Positions 9,232 through 18,083 of a stretch of DNA of 55,353 nt are shown piece after piece. Source of the stretch: Treponema sp. (GTDB taxonomy: Bacteria; Spirochaetota; Spirochaetia; Treponematales; Breznakiellaceae); assembly GCA_009787835.1 (NCBI GenBank), contig WQSN01000014.1, positions 1 through 55,353 on the forward strand. Reading direction: 5' to 3'. The translations under genes were made by a program, and so were the position numbers. Each line of letters begins with the position of its first letter. Within the stretch, counting starts at the first letter, position 1. Under the pieces are notes generated by a model that saw nothing but the letters and a program-made list of their open reading frames with translations, did no database searches and was not told the DNA's origin.

Positions 9232-9259
9232 AGTATACCATTTTTTCATGGTTTGACAA
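9232..9259 (-). promoter_or_regulatory. Promoter of the TPR-greA operon
   Basis: On the minus strand TTGTCA (9259-9254) and TATACT (9237-9232) are 16 bases apart. Its -35 is the reverse complement of almost the same bases that form the rpe -35, so the two promoters share this element back to back. Confidence 0.65.
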
Positions 9260-9281
9260 TAGTAATTTGGGAGAGTATCAT
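9253..9281 (+). promoter_or_regulatory. Promoter of rpe
   Basis: TTGACA (9253-9258) and TATCAT (9276-9281) are 17 bases apart. The ATG codons at 9286 and 9289 lie 4 and 7 bases after the -10, so the transcript would start at or inside the start codon. A competing reading uses GGGAGAG (9269-9275) as a ribosome site, which would require an upstream promoter inside the divergent gene. Confidence 0.6.
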
Positions 9282-9285
9282 TAAA

Positions 9286-9942
9286 ATGATGAATGAAATT
9301 ATTATTTCACCTTCGATTTTATCTGCAGATTTTACTGAATTTGGCAGCGCGGCTCAGGAAATTGAGACTTCCGGCGCTCCCTGGCTTCACATGGATGTAA
9401 TGGACGGCTCTTTTGTGCCGAATTTAACATTTGGATCGTCTTTAATCAGAGATATTAGAAAAAAAACAAAGGTTTTCCTTGATGTTCATCTGATGATTGT
9501 GCAGCCTGGAAGATATATCAGGAAATTCGCCGACGCCGGCGCAGACGGTATTACCTTTCATTATGAAGCTGAAGTTCATTCCCAAAAATACCTCGCGGAA
9601 ATACGCGGACTGGGGTTAAAGGCCGGAATCGCCATTGTTCCATCGACACCGGTTTCCATACTGGAAGAGGTCTTGCCCTTTGTGGATTTAGTATTGATCA
9701 TGACTGTAAATCCCGGGTTTGGCGGACAGACGCTCATCCCGGAGTGTCTGGAAAAGGTAAAGAAACTGGTTGAAATAAGGCAAAAATCCGGTTTAGATTT
9801 TAACATTTCTGTAGACGGCGGCATCAATGAAACAACCGCTCAAAAAGCCAAAGAAGCCGGCGCTAACATTCTTGTTGTTGGTTCTGCTTTTTTTGACTGT
9901 GAAGATAAAAAGAGTTTAATTACAAAATTAAAGGCTTGTTAG
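9286..9942 (+). CDS. rpe: Ribulose-phosphate 3-epimerase
   Basis: About 218 residues, the usual length. The TIM-barrel enzyme interconverts ribulose 5-phosphate and xylulose 5-phosphate in the pentose phosphate pathway. Motifs: SPSILSADF at the start, LHMDVMDGSFVPN (His and Asp metal ligands), DVHLMI (His), MTVNPGFGGQ and SVDGGIN (Asp and phosphate-binding glycines). The start is the ATG at 9286 or the adjacent one at 9289; a TTG further upstream at 9253 lies in the -35 and is unlikely. It is divergent from the TPR-greA operon and convergent with the aminopeptidase gene. Confidence 0.93.
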   Translation: MMNEIIISPSILSADFTEFGSAAQEIETSGAPWLHMDVMDGSFVPNLTFGSSLIRDIRKKTKVFLDVHLMIVQPGRYIRKFADAGADGITFHYEAEVHSQKYLAEIRGLGLKAGIAIVPSTPVSILEEVLPFVDLVLIMTVNPGFGGQTLIPECLEKVKKLVEIRQKSGLDFNISVDGGINETTAQKAKEAGANILVVGSAFFDCEDKKSLITKLKAC

Positions 9943-9959
9943 GTTATTTTTTTATTGGT

Positions 9960-9981
9960 TGTCTATAACCTATGATAGACA
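9960..9981. other. Short hairpin between convergent genes
   Basis: A perfect 7-bp stem TGTCTAT/ATAGACA with an 8-base loop lies between rpe and the convergent aminopeptidase gene. No T-run follows it on either strand, so I do not call it an intrinsic terminator. Confidence 0.4.
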
Positions 9982-9986
9982 CACAT

Positions 9987-11093
9987 CTACCCAATTATCT
10001 TTAATTCTCGTGAAAATTTATGCAAAACTTCAGGCCCGTCTTCTCCTATCGCTACAAGGTTTTCTATCCTTACGCCGAAACGGCCGGGAATGTAAATCCC
10101 GGGTTCTATGGAGAATACCATGCCTTTTTCAATCGGGATCTTTACGCCTGTGTTGACAGAGCCGCCTTCGTGCACATCAATTCCAAGACCGTGGCCTGTT
10201 CGATGATTAAAATATTCGCCGAAACCGTGTTCTTCTATGACCGAACGCGCTGCAATATCCACATCTTCCAGGTTATTGCCAATACGCGCTTTTGCTTCCG
10301 CCGCAAGATGAGCTTCCAGAACAATTAAATAAATTTTCTCAAAATCGCTTTCTGGTTTTCCGAAATGAAAAGTTCTTGTGCAGTCTGTATAATATCCATT
10401 GTAACGGCCCCAGAAATCCACTAGCAGACAGCTTCCGTTTTTAATCTGCGCGGATCCGGTGCTGTAATGAGGTATTGCTGCGTTCGCGCCAACCTGTACT
10501 GATGAGCCAAATGAAGACAAATTTCCCTTTTCAAATTCACTGGAAAGTTCGCGCATGAAATCTGTTTCAGTTTTTCCAAGCCAGTAAGAGCCTTTATCAA
10601 TCAGCGCAGAAAGTGAAATGTCAGATTCACTGCATGCCTTACGGATTAAATTGAGTTCATATTCATTCTTGATTTGCCTGACCGGTTCAGTCAGGGAAGC
10701 GCCCAATGAAAATTTTATATCAGAAAAAGTTTCATATAGGGGCAGTGTAAACAACGCGGGAATCTGAGGTTCAAGAGCCGCGGTTTGAATTTTAATTTTT
10801 TGTTTTTTAATTTCTGTTTTTAAAATGTAATAAGGATCTTCTCCGTCCTTCCAGTAAATCTGCCTTTCTACGGGAAGAGGTTTTACCTGTTCTTTATATA
10901 ATGCATTTGCGATTATAAATGGTTCTCCTTCCTGAGGCAATACAAGAAGAAAAAGACGTTCATCAGGGCCTATGCTGTAACCTGTCAGATAAAAAAGATT
11001 TGAAGAGGGGCTTACAAGGAAAACATCGATTCCATTTTTTTCCATCGCTTCCCTGATTTTATCCATTCTTTGCGAAAAATTTATTATACTCAT
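9987..11093 (-). CDS. M24 family metallopeptidase (Xaa-Pro aminopeptidase-like)
   Basis: A 368-residue cytoplasmic protein with the creatinase-like N-terminal domain and the pita-bread catalytic domain. Metal ligands are visible in order: Asp in LLVDFWG, Asp in YYTDCTRT, His in HRTGHGLG, Glu in FSIEPGIY and Glu in VRIENLV. It would remove N-terminal residues before proline from peptides. The start is set at the ATG at 11093, four bases after the apt stop; a GTG four codons earlier overlaps the end of apt. Xaa-Pro dipeptidase is an alternative that sequence does not exclude. Confidence 0.87.
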   Translation of the reverse strand: MSIINFSQRMDKIREAMEKNGIDVFLVSPSSNLFYLTGYSIGPDERLFLLVLPQEGEPFIIANALYKEQVKPLPVERQIYWKDGEDPYYILKTEIKKQKIKIQTAALEPQIPALFTLPLYETFSDIKFSLGASLTEPVRQIKNEYELNLIRKACSESDISLSALIDKGSYWLGKTETDFMRELSSEFEKGNLSSFGSSVQVGANAAIPHYSTGSAQIKNGSCLLVDFWGRYNGYYTDCTRTFHFGKPESDFEKIYLIVLEAHLAAEAKARIGNNLEDVDIAARSVIEEHGFGEYFNHRTGHGLGIDVHEGGSVNTGVKIPIEKGMVFSIEPGIYIPGRFGVRIENLVAIGEDGPEVLHKFSRELKIIG

Positions 11094-11097
11094 AAGA

Positions 11098-11628
11098 TTA
11101 CTCACTGTGATAATTAATTAGCGCAGTAACGGGTGTAGGGTCAAGAATTTTTTGATAGTTCAGGAATGGCAGACTCACAACGCCGAAGATTTCCGGAACA
11201 AAAGCGCCGCCTTCGACGAGCAGGGAACGCGCTGCGTTTAACGTACCGCCTGTGGCGATAAGATCGTCTGTTAGAAGAATGCGTTTGCCTCTGGGAATAT
11301 CTGAGCAGTGCACTTCAATTTCCGCCTGGGCGTATTCCAGATCGTATTTTTTTGAAAGCGTAACGCCGGGCAGTTTTCCCTTTTTACGAATTGGAATTAA
11401 TGGAATGTTCATGCGGATTGCGAAAGGAGCGGCGAATAAAAAACCGCGCGCTTCAATCGCCGCGACAGCGTTTATGTCTTTATCTTTGTAGATTTCTACC
11501 ATGCGATCTATGCAGTGTAAGAAAGCATCAGGGGATGCCAGAATGCCGGTAATATCATAAAAAAGTATTCCCTTTTTGGGAAAATCGGGCACTTTTCTGA
11601 CATAGTCATCTAAATTAAATTCCGCCAT
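11098..11628 (-). CDS. apt: Adenine phosphoribosyltransferase
   Basis: A 176-residue enzyme of normal length that makes AMP from adenine and PRPP. The N-terminal PDFPKKGILFYDIT segment is diagnostic of Apt, AAIEARGFLFA follows, and the PRPP motif is ILLTDDLIATGGTLNAA. The upstream ribosome site is weak (AAGAGA). It lies immediately before the M24 peptidase gene, probably in one transcript. Confidence 0.94.
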   Translation of the reverse strand: MAEFNLDDYVRKVPDFPKKGILFYDITGILASPDAFLHCIDRMVEIYKDKDINAVAAIEARGFLFAAPFAIRMNIPLIPIRKKGKLPGVTLSKKYDLEYAQAEIEVHCSDIPRGKRILLTDDLIATGGTLNAARSLLVEGGAFVPEIFGVVSLPFLNYQKILDPTPVTALINYHSE

Positions 11629-11654
11629 TTTATTTCTCTTTTAAAAAATGAATT

Positions 11655-12041
11655 CTAATAATTAATGATCGTATTTACCCAATTACTGACAGAGACCGCG
11701 TCATGTCCGGCAATCAAAAGAGGTTCCCCTGTTATCACCTCGCAGTCTTTAATAATACCGCCAAGGTATTTTAACGCTTTATTATTGGCGGAGAAAATGC
11801 CGCAATGTCTTCCTGCAAAGTTAATATGTTTCAGCATATCTGAAAGATAATCAAATGAAGAAGGATTAGGTTTTTCGCAGCCAATAAAGAATGTTTCTGC
11901 CGAAAGAAGATCTGTTCCGTCAAGCTTTCCGGCATGGCTGATTTTAACCGTGCATTTTAACGCGCTTTTTACAGAACGAGCAATCGATTCAATTAACTCT
12001 GTTCCATCGGTAATAATTAATACCTTTTTTTTTGCACTCAC
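11655..12041 (-). CDS. Hypothetical protein with flavodoxin-like N-terminal strand
   Basis: About 128 residues. It begins SAKKKVLIITDG followed by an amphipathic helix, then AETFFIGCEKP and GRHCGIFSANN; this alternating strand/helix pattern resembles a flavodoxin fold, but I see no clear FMN-binding phosphate loop (T/S-x-T-x-N-T). The start is set at the GTG at 12041, seven bases after a -10 hexamer and eight after AGGA; a GTG six codons earlier would put the promoter inside the gene. Function unknown; it may be lineage-specific. It lies 26 bases before apt on the same strand. Confidence 0.6.
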   Translation of the reverse strand: MSAKKKVLIITDGTELIESIARSVKSALKCTVKISHAGKLDGTDLLSAETFFIGCEKPNPSSFDYLSDMLKHINFAGRHCGIFSANNKALKYLGGIIKDCEVITGEPLLIAGHDAVSVSNWVNTIINY

Positions 12042-12048
12042 TTGTAAT

Positions 12049-12077
12049 ATCCTATCCACTTATAGTGTATTTGTCAA
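12049..12077 (-). promoter_or_regulatory. Promoter of the 12041 gene and apt
   Basis: On the minus strand TTGACA (12077-12072) is followed after 17 bases by TAGGAT (12054-12049). The predicted transcription start (about 12042) falls next to the GTG start at 12041, so the message would be nearly leaderless. Confidence 0.5.
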
Positions 12078-12119
12078 TGAAAAACTGCATAATAACCAAA
12101 TAAATAACATTATACATTA

Positions 12120-13094
12120 TTAATTATTAGCCTCTGTTCCCAAATTATCAACCGAGTAATTAACTATGATCCAGATATTATCCCTGCGTTCCAGGGTATA
12201 TGTATAACGTTTTATATCCGTATAACTATTGCCTCGGAATCTTGCAAGAACAGTAACAGTTCCTTCGTTGTTATTGTATACTGTACGAAGAATTTCAAAT
12301 CTTGTAGGTATTACGCTGATATCGTCGCTTACGACTGAATTTTGCAGGTTCCTGCGGTACTCTGCAATCATGCGCTGACGCCCGTCTTCATTTTCGGCAA
12401 GCCACTTGCGCCTTTCAGCGGCATTTCTGGAAATCATGGCTTCGAGGTCAAGGTACAGAAAGAATTTTTCCCATTGCGATTCCTGCCTGGCTTTAAGCAT
12501 ATAGGATACAACTTCATCGGGAGGAATGCTTTGGCGCACCAAAACAGCGCCTGTAGCTGTATCCATTTCAAGCGGGATGCCATCAGAGCTGTAAATAATC
12601 GCAGGCCGCAGGTTCAGGGAAAGATAATTTGAATCTATAACTGAATAAGCGGCAGAGCGGTAAAGTTCGGGGTAAATGGACGCTTTAACCCTGAAAGAGC
12701 CGCTTTGATTCAAATTAATATAATCACGTATATCTTCCATAAACGAAAATGACTCGCCGCTTTCAATTGTGATTTCCCGGAAATAAACCTGCTGATTCTG
12801 CGTCCGTTTACGGATAAGCGAATCCGAGAACGCAAGCTGCCTGTTTGTCATCGTCCTGATATCAAAATCAATTGAAAATGCGCGTTCATCTGCAAGTTTA
12901 AAACGGTATGTTTGCGGGCTTTTATTATTTATGGTTATCTGCACATAGATTGGATCGGCGTCTGCGTAATATATACGGCGGTCATAAAACCGGATGCTGA
13001 ATTCAATTCCCTCTGACGCTTGTAATGCGCTTGGAGATGAAAGACTGAAAAAAAACAAAATCATTGCGGCGGCTAAAAGATATTTTTTTTTCAT
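12120..13094 (-). CDS. Exported protein of unknown function
   Basis: A 324-residue protein with a signal peptide (MKKKYLLAAAMILFFF..., likely cut near LQASEG, residue 27). The next 150 residues look like a beta-sandwich (VQITINNKSPQTYRFKL, SGSFRVKASIYPELY); the C-terminal third has a helical stretch rich in Arg/Glu/Trp and a beta segment (EGTVTVLARFRGNSY, RRDNIWIIVNYSVD) like NTF2/DUF4878-type folds. It lacks a lipobox Cys, so it is predicted to be periplasmic. The ATG at 13094 has AAAAGGA 7 bases upstream. It is divergent from mfd. No function is assigned. Confidence 0.72.
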   Translation of the reverse strand: MKKKYLLAAAMILFFFSLSSPSALQASEGIEFSIRFYDRRIYYADADPIYVQITINNKSPQTYRFKLADERAFSIDFDIRTMTNRQLAFSDSLIRKRTQNQQVYFREITIESGESFSFMEDIRDYINLNQSGSFRVKASIYPELYRSAAYSVIDSNYLSLNLRPAIIYSSDGIPLEMDTATGAVLVRQSIPPDEVVSYMLKARQESQWEKFFLYLDLEAMISRNAAERRKWLAENEDGRQRMIAEYRRNLQNSVVSDDISVIPTRFEILRTVYNNNEGTVTVLARFRGNSYTDIKRYTYTLERRDNIWIIVNYSVDNLGTEANN

Positions 13095-13186
13095 CAAATT
13101 TCCTTTTTATAAAGTTTTCGCATTCTTGCCTGATGTGAGGTGTTCAAAAAGCGCACACTTCTATAGTATAGTATCGGTAGAATTCC

Positions 13187-16100
13187 ATGAATACATTATC
13201 CTTTATTGAACTGCTGCGTAAAACTTCTCAGTCAAATGCCGTCACATCCTGTATTTCGGCAGTTAAGGATAATAACTATCCTGTTGATATTGAAGGAAGC
13301 GAAGGCGCGTTTTCAGCTCTTCTTGTCGCGCAGCTTTTCACAGCTGCAGGAGGAAATTTATTCACGGTTGTTCAGCAGGAAAGCGACGCGGATGATATGA
13401 TTCTTGATTTGGCCGCATCCGGTATTCCATGTATGAAATTTCCATGGTGGGGAACCGCTCCTTACAGGGAACTGTCTCCTCAATCGGCTGTACTGGGTGA
13501 GAGAGTAAAAGTTCTTAGTTTGATTGTTTGCGGCTTGCTTGTAAGCGGCGATCCGGCTCACGGAAAACATTGTATTATAATCATCCCTGAACGAGCTTTA
13601 CTTACCCCCCTGCCTCCGCCTGATTATATAAAAAGCCTTTTGGTTACCATTAAAACAGGCGGGGTGATAGATACTGCCGCCCTTGTTAAAACTCTTGTAT
13701 CAGGCGGATATATTCGAGTTCCTAAAGTGCAGGTTCACGGCGAGTTCGCCCTGCGCGGTGAGGTATTGGATATTTTCATGGGCGGGGATGATTGCGGCGC
13801 AGGCGCAGATGCCTACCGTATTCTTTTTGATTTCGACACAGTAGAATCCATAAAAAGATTTGACCCTCTCAATCAATGGACAGACAATATAAAGCTTCAG
13901 GAACTTGTTATCCGCCCAATGCGCGAAGTTGTCTGGACCGATGACAGAATTGAAGTATTGGAGAAAAACCTCGCCTCTTTCAGGGAATTTTCTGACGGCG
14001 GAAAACAGATAATTGAACAGCTTGTAACGCAGCGCACAGCAAAGGGCGAAGAGATGTTTTTTCCTCTTGCCTTTGAAAAAAAATACAGCCTGCTTGATTA
14101 TCTGGGTCCTTCGGGAATATTGCTGCTGTTCAGCAGGGAAAGGCTGGAAATGGCTGTAGAGAATCTTGAAAATGAATACAACGGCCTTTATATGCGCGCA
14201 AAAAGGGAAAATACCGAGTATCCCCTGCCTGAACGTTTGCTTTTGAATTTTTCTGACATGATAAAAACGCAGAAAAGGATTATATCATTCAGAAATCTTA
14301 AAATTGAGCCAAAACCGGGGGTTCATCACATTAAACTGCCATGTGAGCCTGCGCGAAGTTTCTTCGGTAACATAAATTATTTTAAAGAGGAAATTACTTC
14401 ATTACTCGCTAACGGATGGCAGATAACCATCGCAGCAGAGTCTTCAGTGCAGGCTGACCGCATAAGGACAATCATTCCGGATGAAGCGCTTGAAAAGTCA
14501 GACAGTAACAGGAAAAAAACGCTTACGATAATGTCTTCTCCGCTGACAGCCGGTTTTTCGTTATCTGACATAAAGTTCATGGTTATTCAGGAAAATGAAA
14601 TTTTCGGCAGAAGCAAACGTCCGCCGCGATCTCTTAAAACGGTGCGTTCAAGCCCTATTGACACATTTGTGGAATTAAATCCGGGCGATTATGTTGTTCA
14701 TGTTAATTACGGAATTGGGCTTTTCAAGGGTATCGAAAGAATTACAGCCCTTGGGCATGAACGTGATTATATTCAGCTTGAATACTCTGACAGTGAAATT
14801 GTGTTTGTTCCCGTCGAACAGGTAAATCTTGTCCAGCGCTATATTGGCAACGAAGGACATGCGCCTCATCTTGATACTCTTGGCTCCAAGAGCTGGGTTA
14901 ACCGCAAGATTAAGGTCAGTAAATCCGTGGAAGATATCGCCGGAAAACTGATAGAACTCTATTCAAAACGCAAACAGACAAAAGGTTACGCTTTTCCCAA
15001 AGATTCAGAATGGCAGACAATGTTTGAAGCGGCTTTTCCGTTCGAGGAAACAGAGGATCAGATACGCTGTGTCCGGGAGATAAAACATGACATGGAAAGC
15101 GATCAGCCAATGGACAGGCTGGTCTGCGGCGATGTAGGGTACGGCAAGACTGAAGTGGCGGTACGCGCGTGTTTTAAGGCGGTCATGGGCGGCAAACAGG
15201 CCGCGTTTTTGGCTCCTACTACAATTCTGTCAGAGCAGCATTATGATAATTTCAGGGAACGTTTTTCCAATTACCCTGTCAATATCGCAATGCTTTCGCG
15301 CTTTGTTGACAAAAAAAAGACGCGCGCCATTTTGGAGCAGGTAAAAAAAGGAGAGATAGATCTGCTCGTTGGAACCCACAGGATAATCCAGCGTGATGTG
15401 CAATTCAAAAACCTGGGGCTGATTGTAATTGACGAAGAACAGCGTTTCGGCGTTAAGGACAAGGAACGCCTGAAGGAGATGAAAACAAACGTAGACTGCC
15501 TGACATTATCCGCAACTCCCATTCCGCGCACTCTGCACATGAGCCTTTTAAAAATCCGCGACATGAGCCTTTTGGCGACCGCTCCTCCGGGAAGGCATCC
15601 TATTGAAACAGTTGTGGAAGAATACGACAGCTACATGATAGCGAAAGCGATACGCCGCGAAGTTGAGCGGGGAGGCCAGGTTTTCTTTCTTCACAACCGC
15701 ATAGAATCGTTACGTGATACAAGGCTGATTCTGGAAAAACTGGTGCCGGAGATGTTAATCGAAACAGCCCACGGTCAGATGGAAGCGCAGGAACTGGAGG
15801 ATATTATGCGCCGTTTCATTCACGGCGGTTTCCATGTACTTGTCTCCACCACAATTATTGAAAACGGAATTGATATCCCGAATGTCAATACGATAATTAT
15901 TGAGCGCGCCAATATGTACGGAATTTCACAGCTTTACCAGCTGAGGGGCAGGGTAGGCCGTTCCGATCGCGTGGCTTACGCTTATCTTTTCTATCCGCGC
16001 GAAGAAAGCCTTTCCGAGATTGCAATGAAGAGACTTAAAACGATTTCCGATCTTACGGAACTGGGATCCGGTTTTAAAATCGCAATGAAGGACATGGAAA

Positions 16101-16672
16101 TAAGGGGTGCGGGAAATTTGCTCGGGCGGGAACAATCCGGCGATATATATTCGGTCGGCTTTGATCTTTATGTAAAACTGCTTGATGAGGCGATTAAACG
16201 CCTGGAAGATTCCAGTTATGAGAGTGAAACAGAAACATTGCTTGAACTTGAATATTCAGGTTTTGTTCCTGACTCATACATTGATTCGCCGCAGGAGAAA
16301 ATGGAAGTGTACAAGATGATAGCCGCAATCAGGGACAGGGACGAGCTTGATCATGTGCATGCGCAGTTGCTTGACCGTTTCGGCCCTCTGCCGAATGAAG
16401 CCGCTTCCCTTCTGTCGTTAGCTGAAATAAGGATAATCTGCCGCCAGATTGCGGTCTCATCCCTGCGGGAGAGGGACGGCATTGCGCGAATTGAGTTCGC
16501 TAAAGTTTCACGCGTCAATGTTGAGAGGCTGGTGCGCCTTATGAAGGAATCGCCGGGCAAGGTAAAACTTGATCCCAAAAAACCTAATGTGCTGCTGCTC
16601 GTAACAGGCAGCATTGGCTTGCAGGAAAAGAGTGAATTTATCAGGGAAAAACTGTCGGCGCTTGCAGGATGA
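13187..16672 (+). CDS. mfd: Transcription-repair coupling factor Mfd
   Basis: A 1161-residue protein, normal for Mfd. It removes RNA polymerase stalled at lesions and recruits UvrA. Order: UvrB-homology module (about 30-330), CarD-like polymerase-interacting domain (LNPGDYVVHVNYGIGLFKG, about 500), then RecG-like helicase motors with Walker A GDVGYGKTE (about 648), IDEEQRFG (motif II), SATPIPRTLHM, and the TRG-type segment with QLRGRVGRSDR (about 920). The C-terminal TRCF domain follows. The ATG has only a weak GGTAG upstream. It ends 20 bases before the convergent rnfB stop with no terminator visible. Confidence 0.97.
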   Translation: MNTLSFIELLRKTSQSNAVTSCISAVKDNNYPVDIEGSEGAFSALLVAQLFTAAGGNLFTVVQQESDADDMILDLAASGIPCMKFPWWGTAPYRELSPQSAVLGERVKVLSLIVCGLLVSGDPAHGKHCIIIIPERALLTPLPPPDYIKSLLVTIKTGGVIDTAALVKTLVSGGYIRVPKVQVHGEFALRGEVLDIFMGGDDCGAGADAYRILFDFDTVESIKRFDPLNQWTDNIKLQELVIRPMREVVWTDDRIEVLEKNLASFREFSDGGKQIIEQLVTQRTAKGEEMFFPLAFEKKYSLLDYLGPSGILLLFSRERLEMAVENLENEYNGLYMRAKRENTEYPLPERLLLNFSDMIKTQKRIISFRNLKIEPKPGVHHIKLPCEPARSFFGNINYFKEEITSLLANGWQITIAAESSVQADRIRTIIPDEALEKSDSNRKKTLTIMSSPLTAGFSLSDIKFMVIQENEIFGRSKRPPRSLKTVRSSPIDTFVELNPGDYVVHVNYGIGLFKGIERITALGHERDYIQLEYSDSEIVFVPVEQVNLVQRYIGNEGHAPHLDTLGSKSWVNRKIKVSKSVEDIAGKLIELYSKRKQTKGYAFPKDSEWQTMFEAAFPFEETEDQIRCVREIKHDMESDQPMDRLVCGDVGYGKTEVAVRACFKAVMGGKQAAFLAPTTILSEQHYDNFRERFSNYPVNIAMLSRFVDKKKTRAILEQVKKGEIDLLVGTHRIIQRDVQFKNLGLIVIDEEQRFGVKDKERLKEMKTNVDCLTLSATPIPRTLHMSLLKIRDMSLLATAPPGRHPIETVVEEYDSYMIAKAIRREVERGGQVFFLHNRIESLRDTRLILEKLVPEMLIETAHGQMEAQELEDIMRRFIHGGFHVLVSTTIIENGIDIPNVNTIIIERANMYGISQLYQLRGRVGRSDRVAYAYLFYPREESLSEIAMKRLKTISDLTELGSGFKIAMKDMEIRGAGNLLGREQSGDIYSVGFDLYVKLLDEAIKRLEDSSYESETETLLELEYSGFVPDSYIDSPQEKMEVYKMIAAIRDRDELDHVHAQLLDRFGPLPNEAASLLSLAEIRIICRQIAVSSLRERDGIARIEFAKVSRVNVERLVRLMKESPGKVKLDPKKPNVLLLVTGSIGLQEKSEFIREKLSALAG

Positions 16673-16692
16673 TGCTTGAAGAACCACTTATA

Positions 16693-17478
16693 TCATAATG
16701 AAACAATGCACTTGGTTACGCAAACTTCAATACACCGGCCGCAGCCAGTGCATTTTTCGCTGTCAATTTTCGCGAGATTGTTTTCGATAGTTATAGCGCC
16801 GTCCAGACATTCCCTGACGCACTTGGTGCAGGCGATGCAGCCGCTTGTGCATTTCTTTCTGGCAACAGCTCCTTTTTCAATATTGCTGCACGCGACAAAC
16901 GCAGGAGTTGAGGCGTTTTTAATCGATATTAAATTGTTTGGGCAGACCTTTACGCAAAGACCGCATCCTGTGCAGTTCTTTGTAATGTGCGCAAGATCGT
17001 TTTCCATGCAGATTGCGTCAGATGGACATACTTTTTGGCAGTCTCCAAACCCAAGACATCCGAACGCGCACGCGTTTTCCCCGCCATATACAGGTTTAGC
17101 GGCAAAACATGTCTGAATGCCCATGTATTCCATTTTTTTCTGCCGCGAGTTACAGTCGCCGCCGCAGCGGACAGACGCAGTTTTCTTTTCGATGCTTCCC
17201 GCTTCTACACCCAGTATTCCGCTTATTTTTGCAAGTAACGCGGAGCCGCCCGGAGTGCATAAATTTATTTTGGCGTTTTCTTCGATAAGGGCTGATGCAT
17301 AACCTGAACATCCTGGATAGCCGCAAGCTCCGCAGTTCGCTCCTGGCATGATTCCTGTCAGCATTGTTATCCGCTCGTCGATTTTTACATACATAAGCTT
17401 TGAGGCGACGCTGAGTATGGCGGAGCAGACAAGACCGATTGAGGTGACTGATACAATAGCAACCAATATAATATTCAT
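16693..17478 (-). CDS. rnfB: Rnf complex subunit RnfB (iron-sulfur)
   Basis: A 261-residue polyferredoxin with one N-terminal membrane helix. The complex couples ferredoxin oxidation to NAD+ reduction and ion export. After the helix comes the RnfB [4Fe-4S] module (GANCGACGYPGCSGYA with a later Cys), then four ferredoxin-type Cys clusters: CLGFGDCQKVCP, CTGCGLCVKVCP, CTSGCIACTKCVREC and CTGCGRCIEVC. That is a Cys-rich, clostridial-type RnfB. A TAGGAG site lies just before the ATG. It is the last gene of the rnfCDGEAB operon, 8 bases after rnfA. Confidence 0.95.
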   Translation of the reverse strand: MNIILVAIVSVTSIGLVCSAILSVASKLMYVKIDERITMLTGIMPGANCGACGYPGCSGYASALIEENAKINLCTPGGSALLAKISGILGVEAGSIEKKTASVRCGGDCNSRQKKMEYMGIQTCFAAKPVYGGENACAFGCLGFGDCQKVCPSDAICMENDLAHITKNCTGCGLCVKVCPNNLISIKNASTPAFVACSNIEKGAVARKKCTSGCIACTKCVRECLDGAITIENNLAKIDSEKCTGCGRCIEVCVTKCIVSL

Positions 17479-17486
17479 ACAATCTC

Positions 17487-18083
17487 CTACCGGAACAGGT
17501 TTTCCATAACGCCGTTAAAGCCGAAAAACGAGAATGAAAGAATTGCCGCTGAAATCAGCGTTAGCGGCAAACCTTTAAAGGCTTTCGGCGGATCGGTGTT
17601 TTCCGTATGTTCGCGGATACTGGAGAAAATTACCATGCCGAGGAATACTCCAATGCCTGAACCCAATGCGTTAACCAGCGCTTCTAAATATGAATAATCA
17701 TTCTTGATATTCACCAGAGTAACGGCAAATATAGCGCAGTTTGTTGTCATAAGCGGTAGATAAATGCCAAGTATTTTATAAAGGGAAGGAATGAATTTTT
17801 TAAGAGCGATTTCCACTATTTGCACAAGTGTAGCGATAACAAGAATAAATACGATTGTCTGCAGGAAACCCAGATTGTTTTTTTCAAGAAGATATTTTTG
17901 TATTGGCCATGTTACGGCTGTCGCAAGAAGCATGACAAATATTATTGCGGCGCTCATGCCTACAGCGCCTTTCATGTCCTTTGAAACGCCCAAAAACGGA
18001 CAAACGCCAAGGAACTGGCGCAGGATATAGTTGTTAACGAGGATCGCGCCGAACATTAATGTGATAAAAATTTTATAATCCAT
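17487..18083 (-). CDS. rnfA: Rnf complex membrane subunit RnfA
   Basis: A 198-residue protein with about six membrane helices, typical of RnfA. The N-terminal LMFGAILVNNYILRQFLGVCPFLGVSK segment holds the conserved Cys in the first helix that helps bind the membrane [2Fe-2S] cluster with RnfE; a matching GIYLPLMTTNCAIFAV segment follows in a later helix. Its ATG overlaps the rnfE stop by one base (TAATG). Confidence 0.95.
   Translation of the reverse strand: MDYKIFITLMFGAILVNNYILRQFLGVCPFLGVSKDMKGAVGMSAAIIFVMLLATAVTWPIQKYLLEKNNLGFLQTIVFILVIATLVQIVEIALKKFIPSLYKILGIYLPLMTTNCAIFAVTLVNIKNDYSYLEALVNALGSGIGVFLGMVIFSSIREHTENTDPPKAFKGLPLTLISAAILSFSFFGFNGVMENLFR

Noticed and set aside
9960..9981. Hairpin between rpe and the M24 peptidase gene as a terminator
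   Set aside because: No T-run follows the stem on either strand.
16673..17116. Plus-strand frame after mfd
   Set aside because: It is the complement of rnfB, whose Fe-S motifs are clear.
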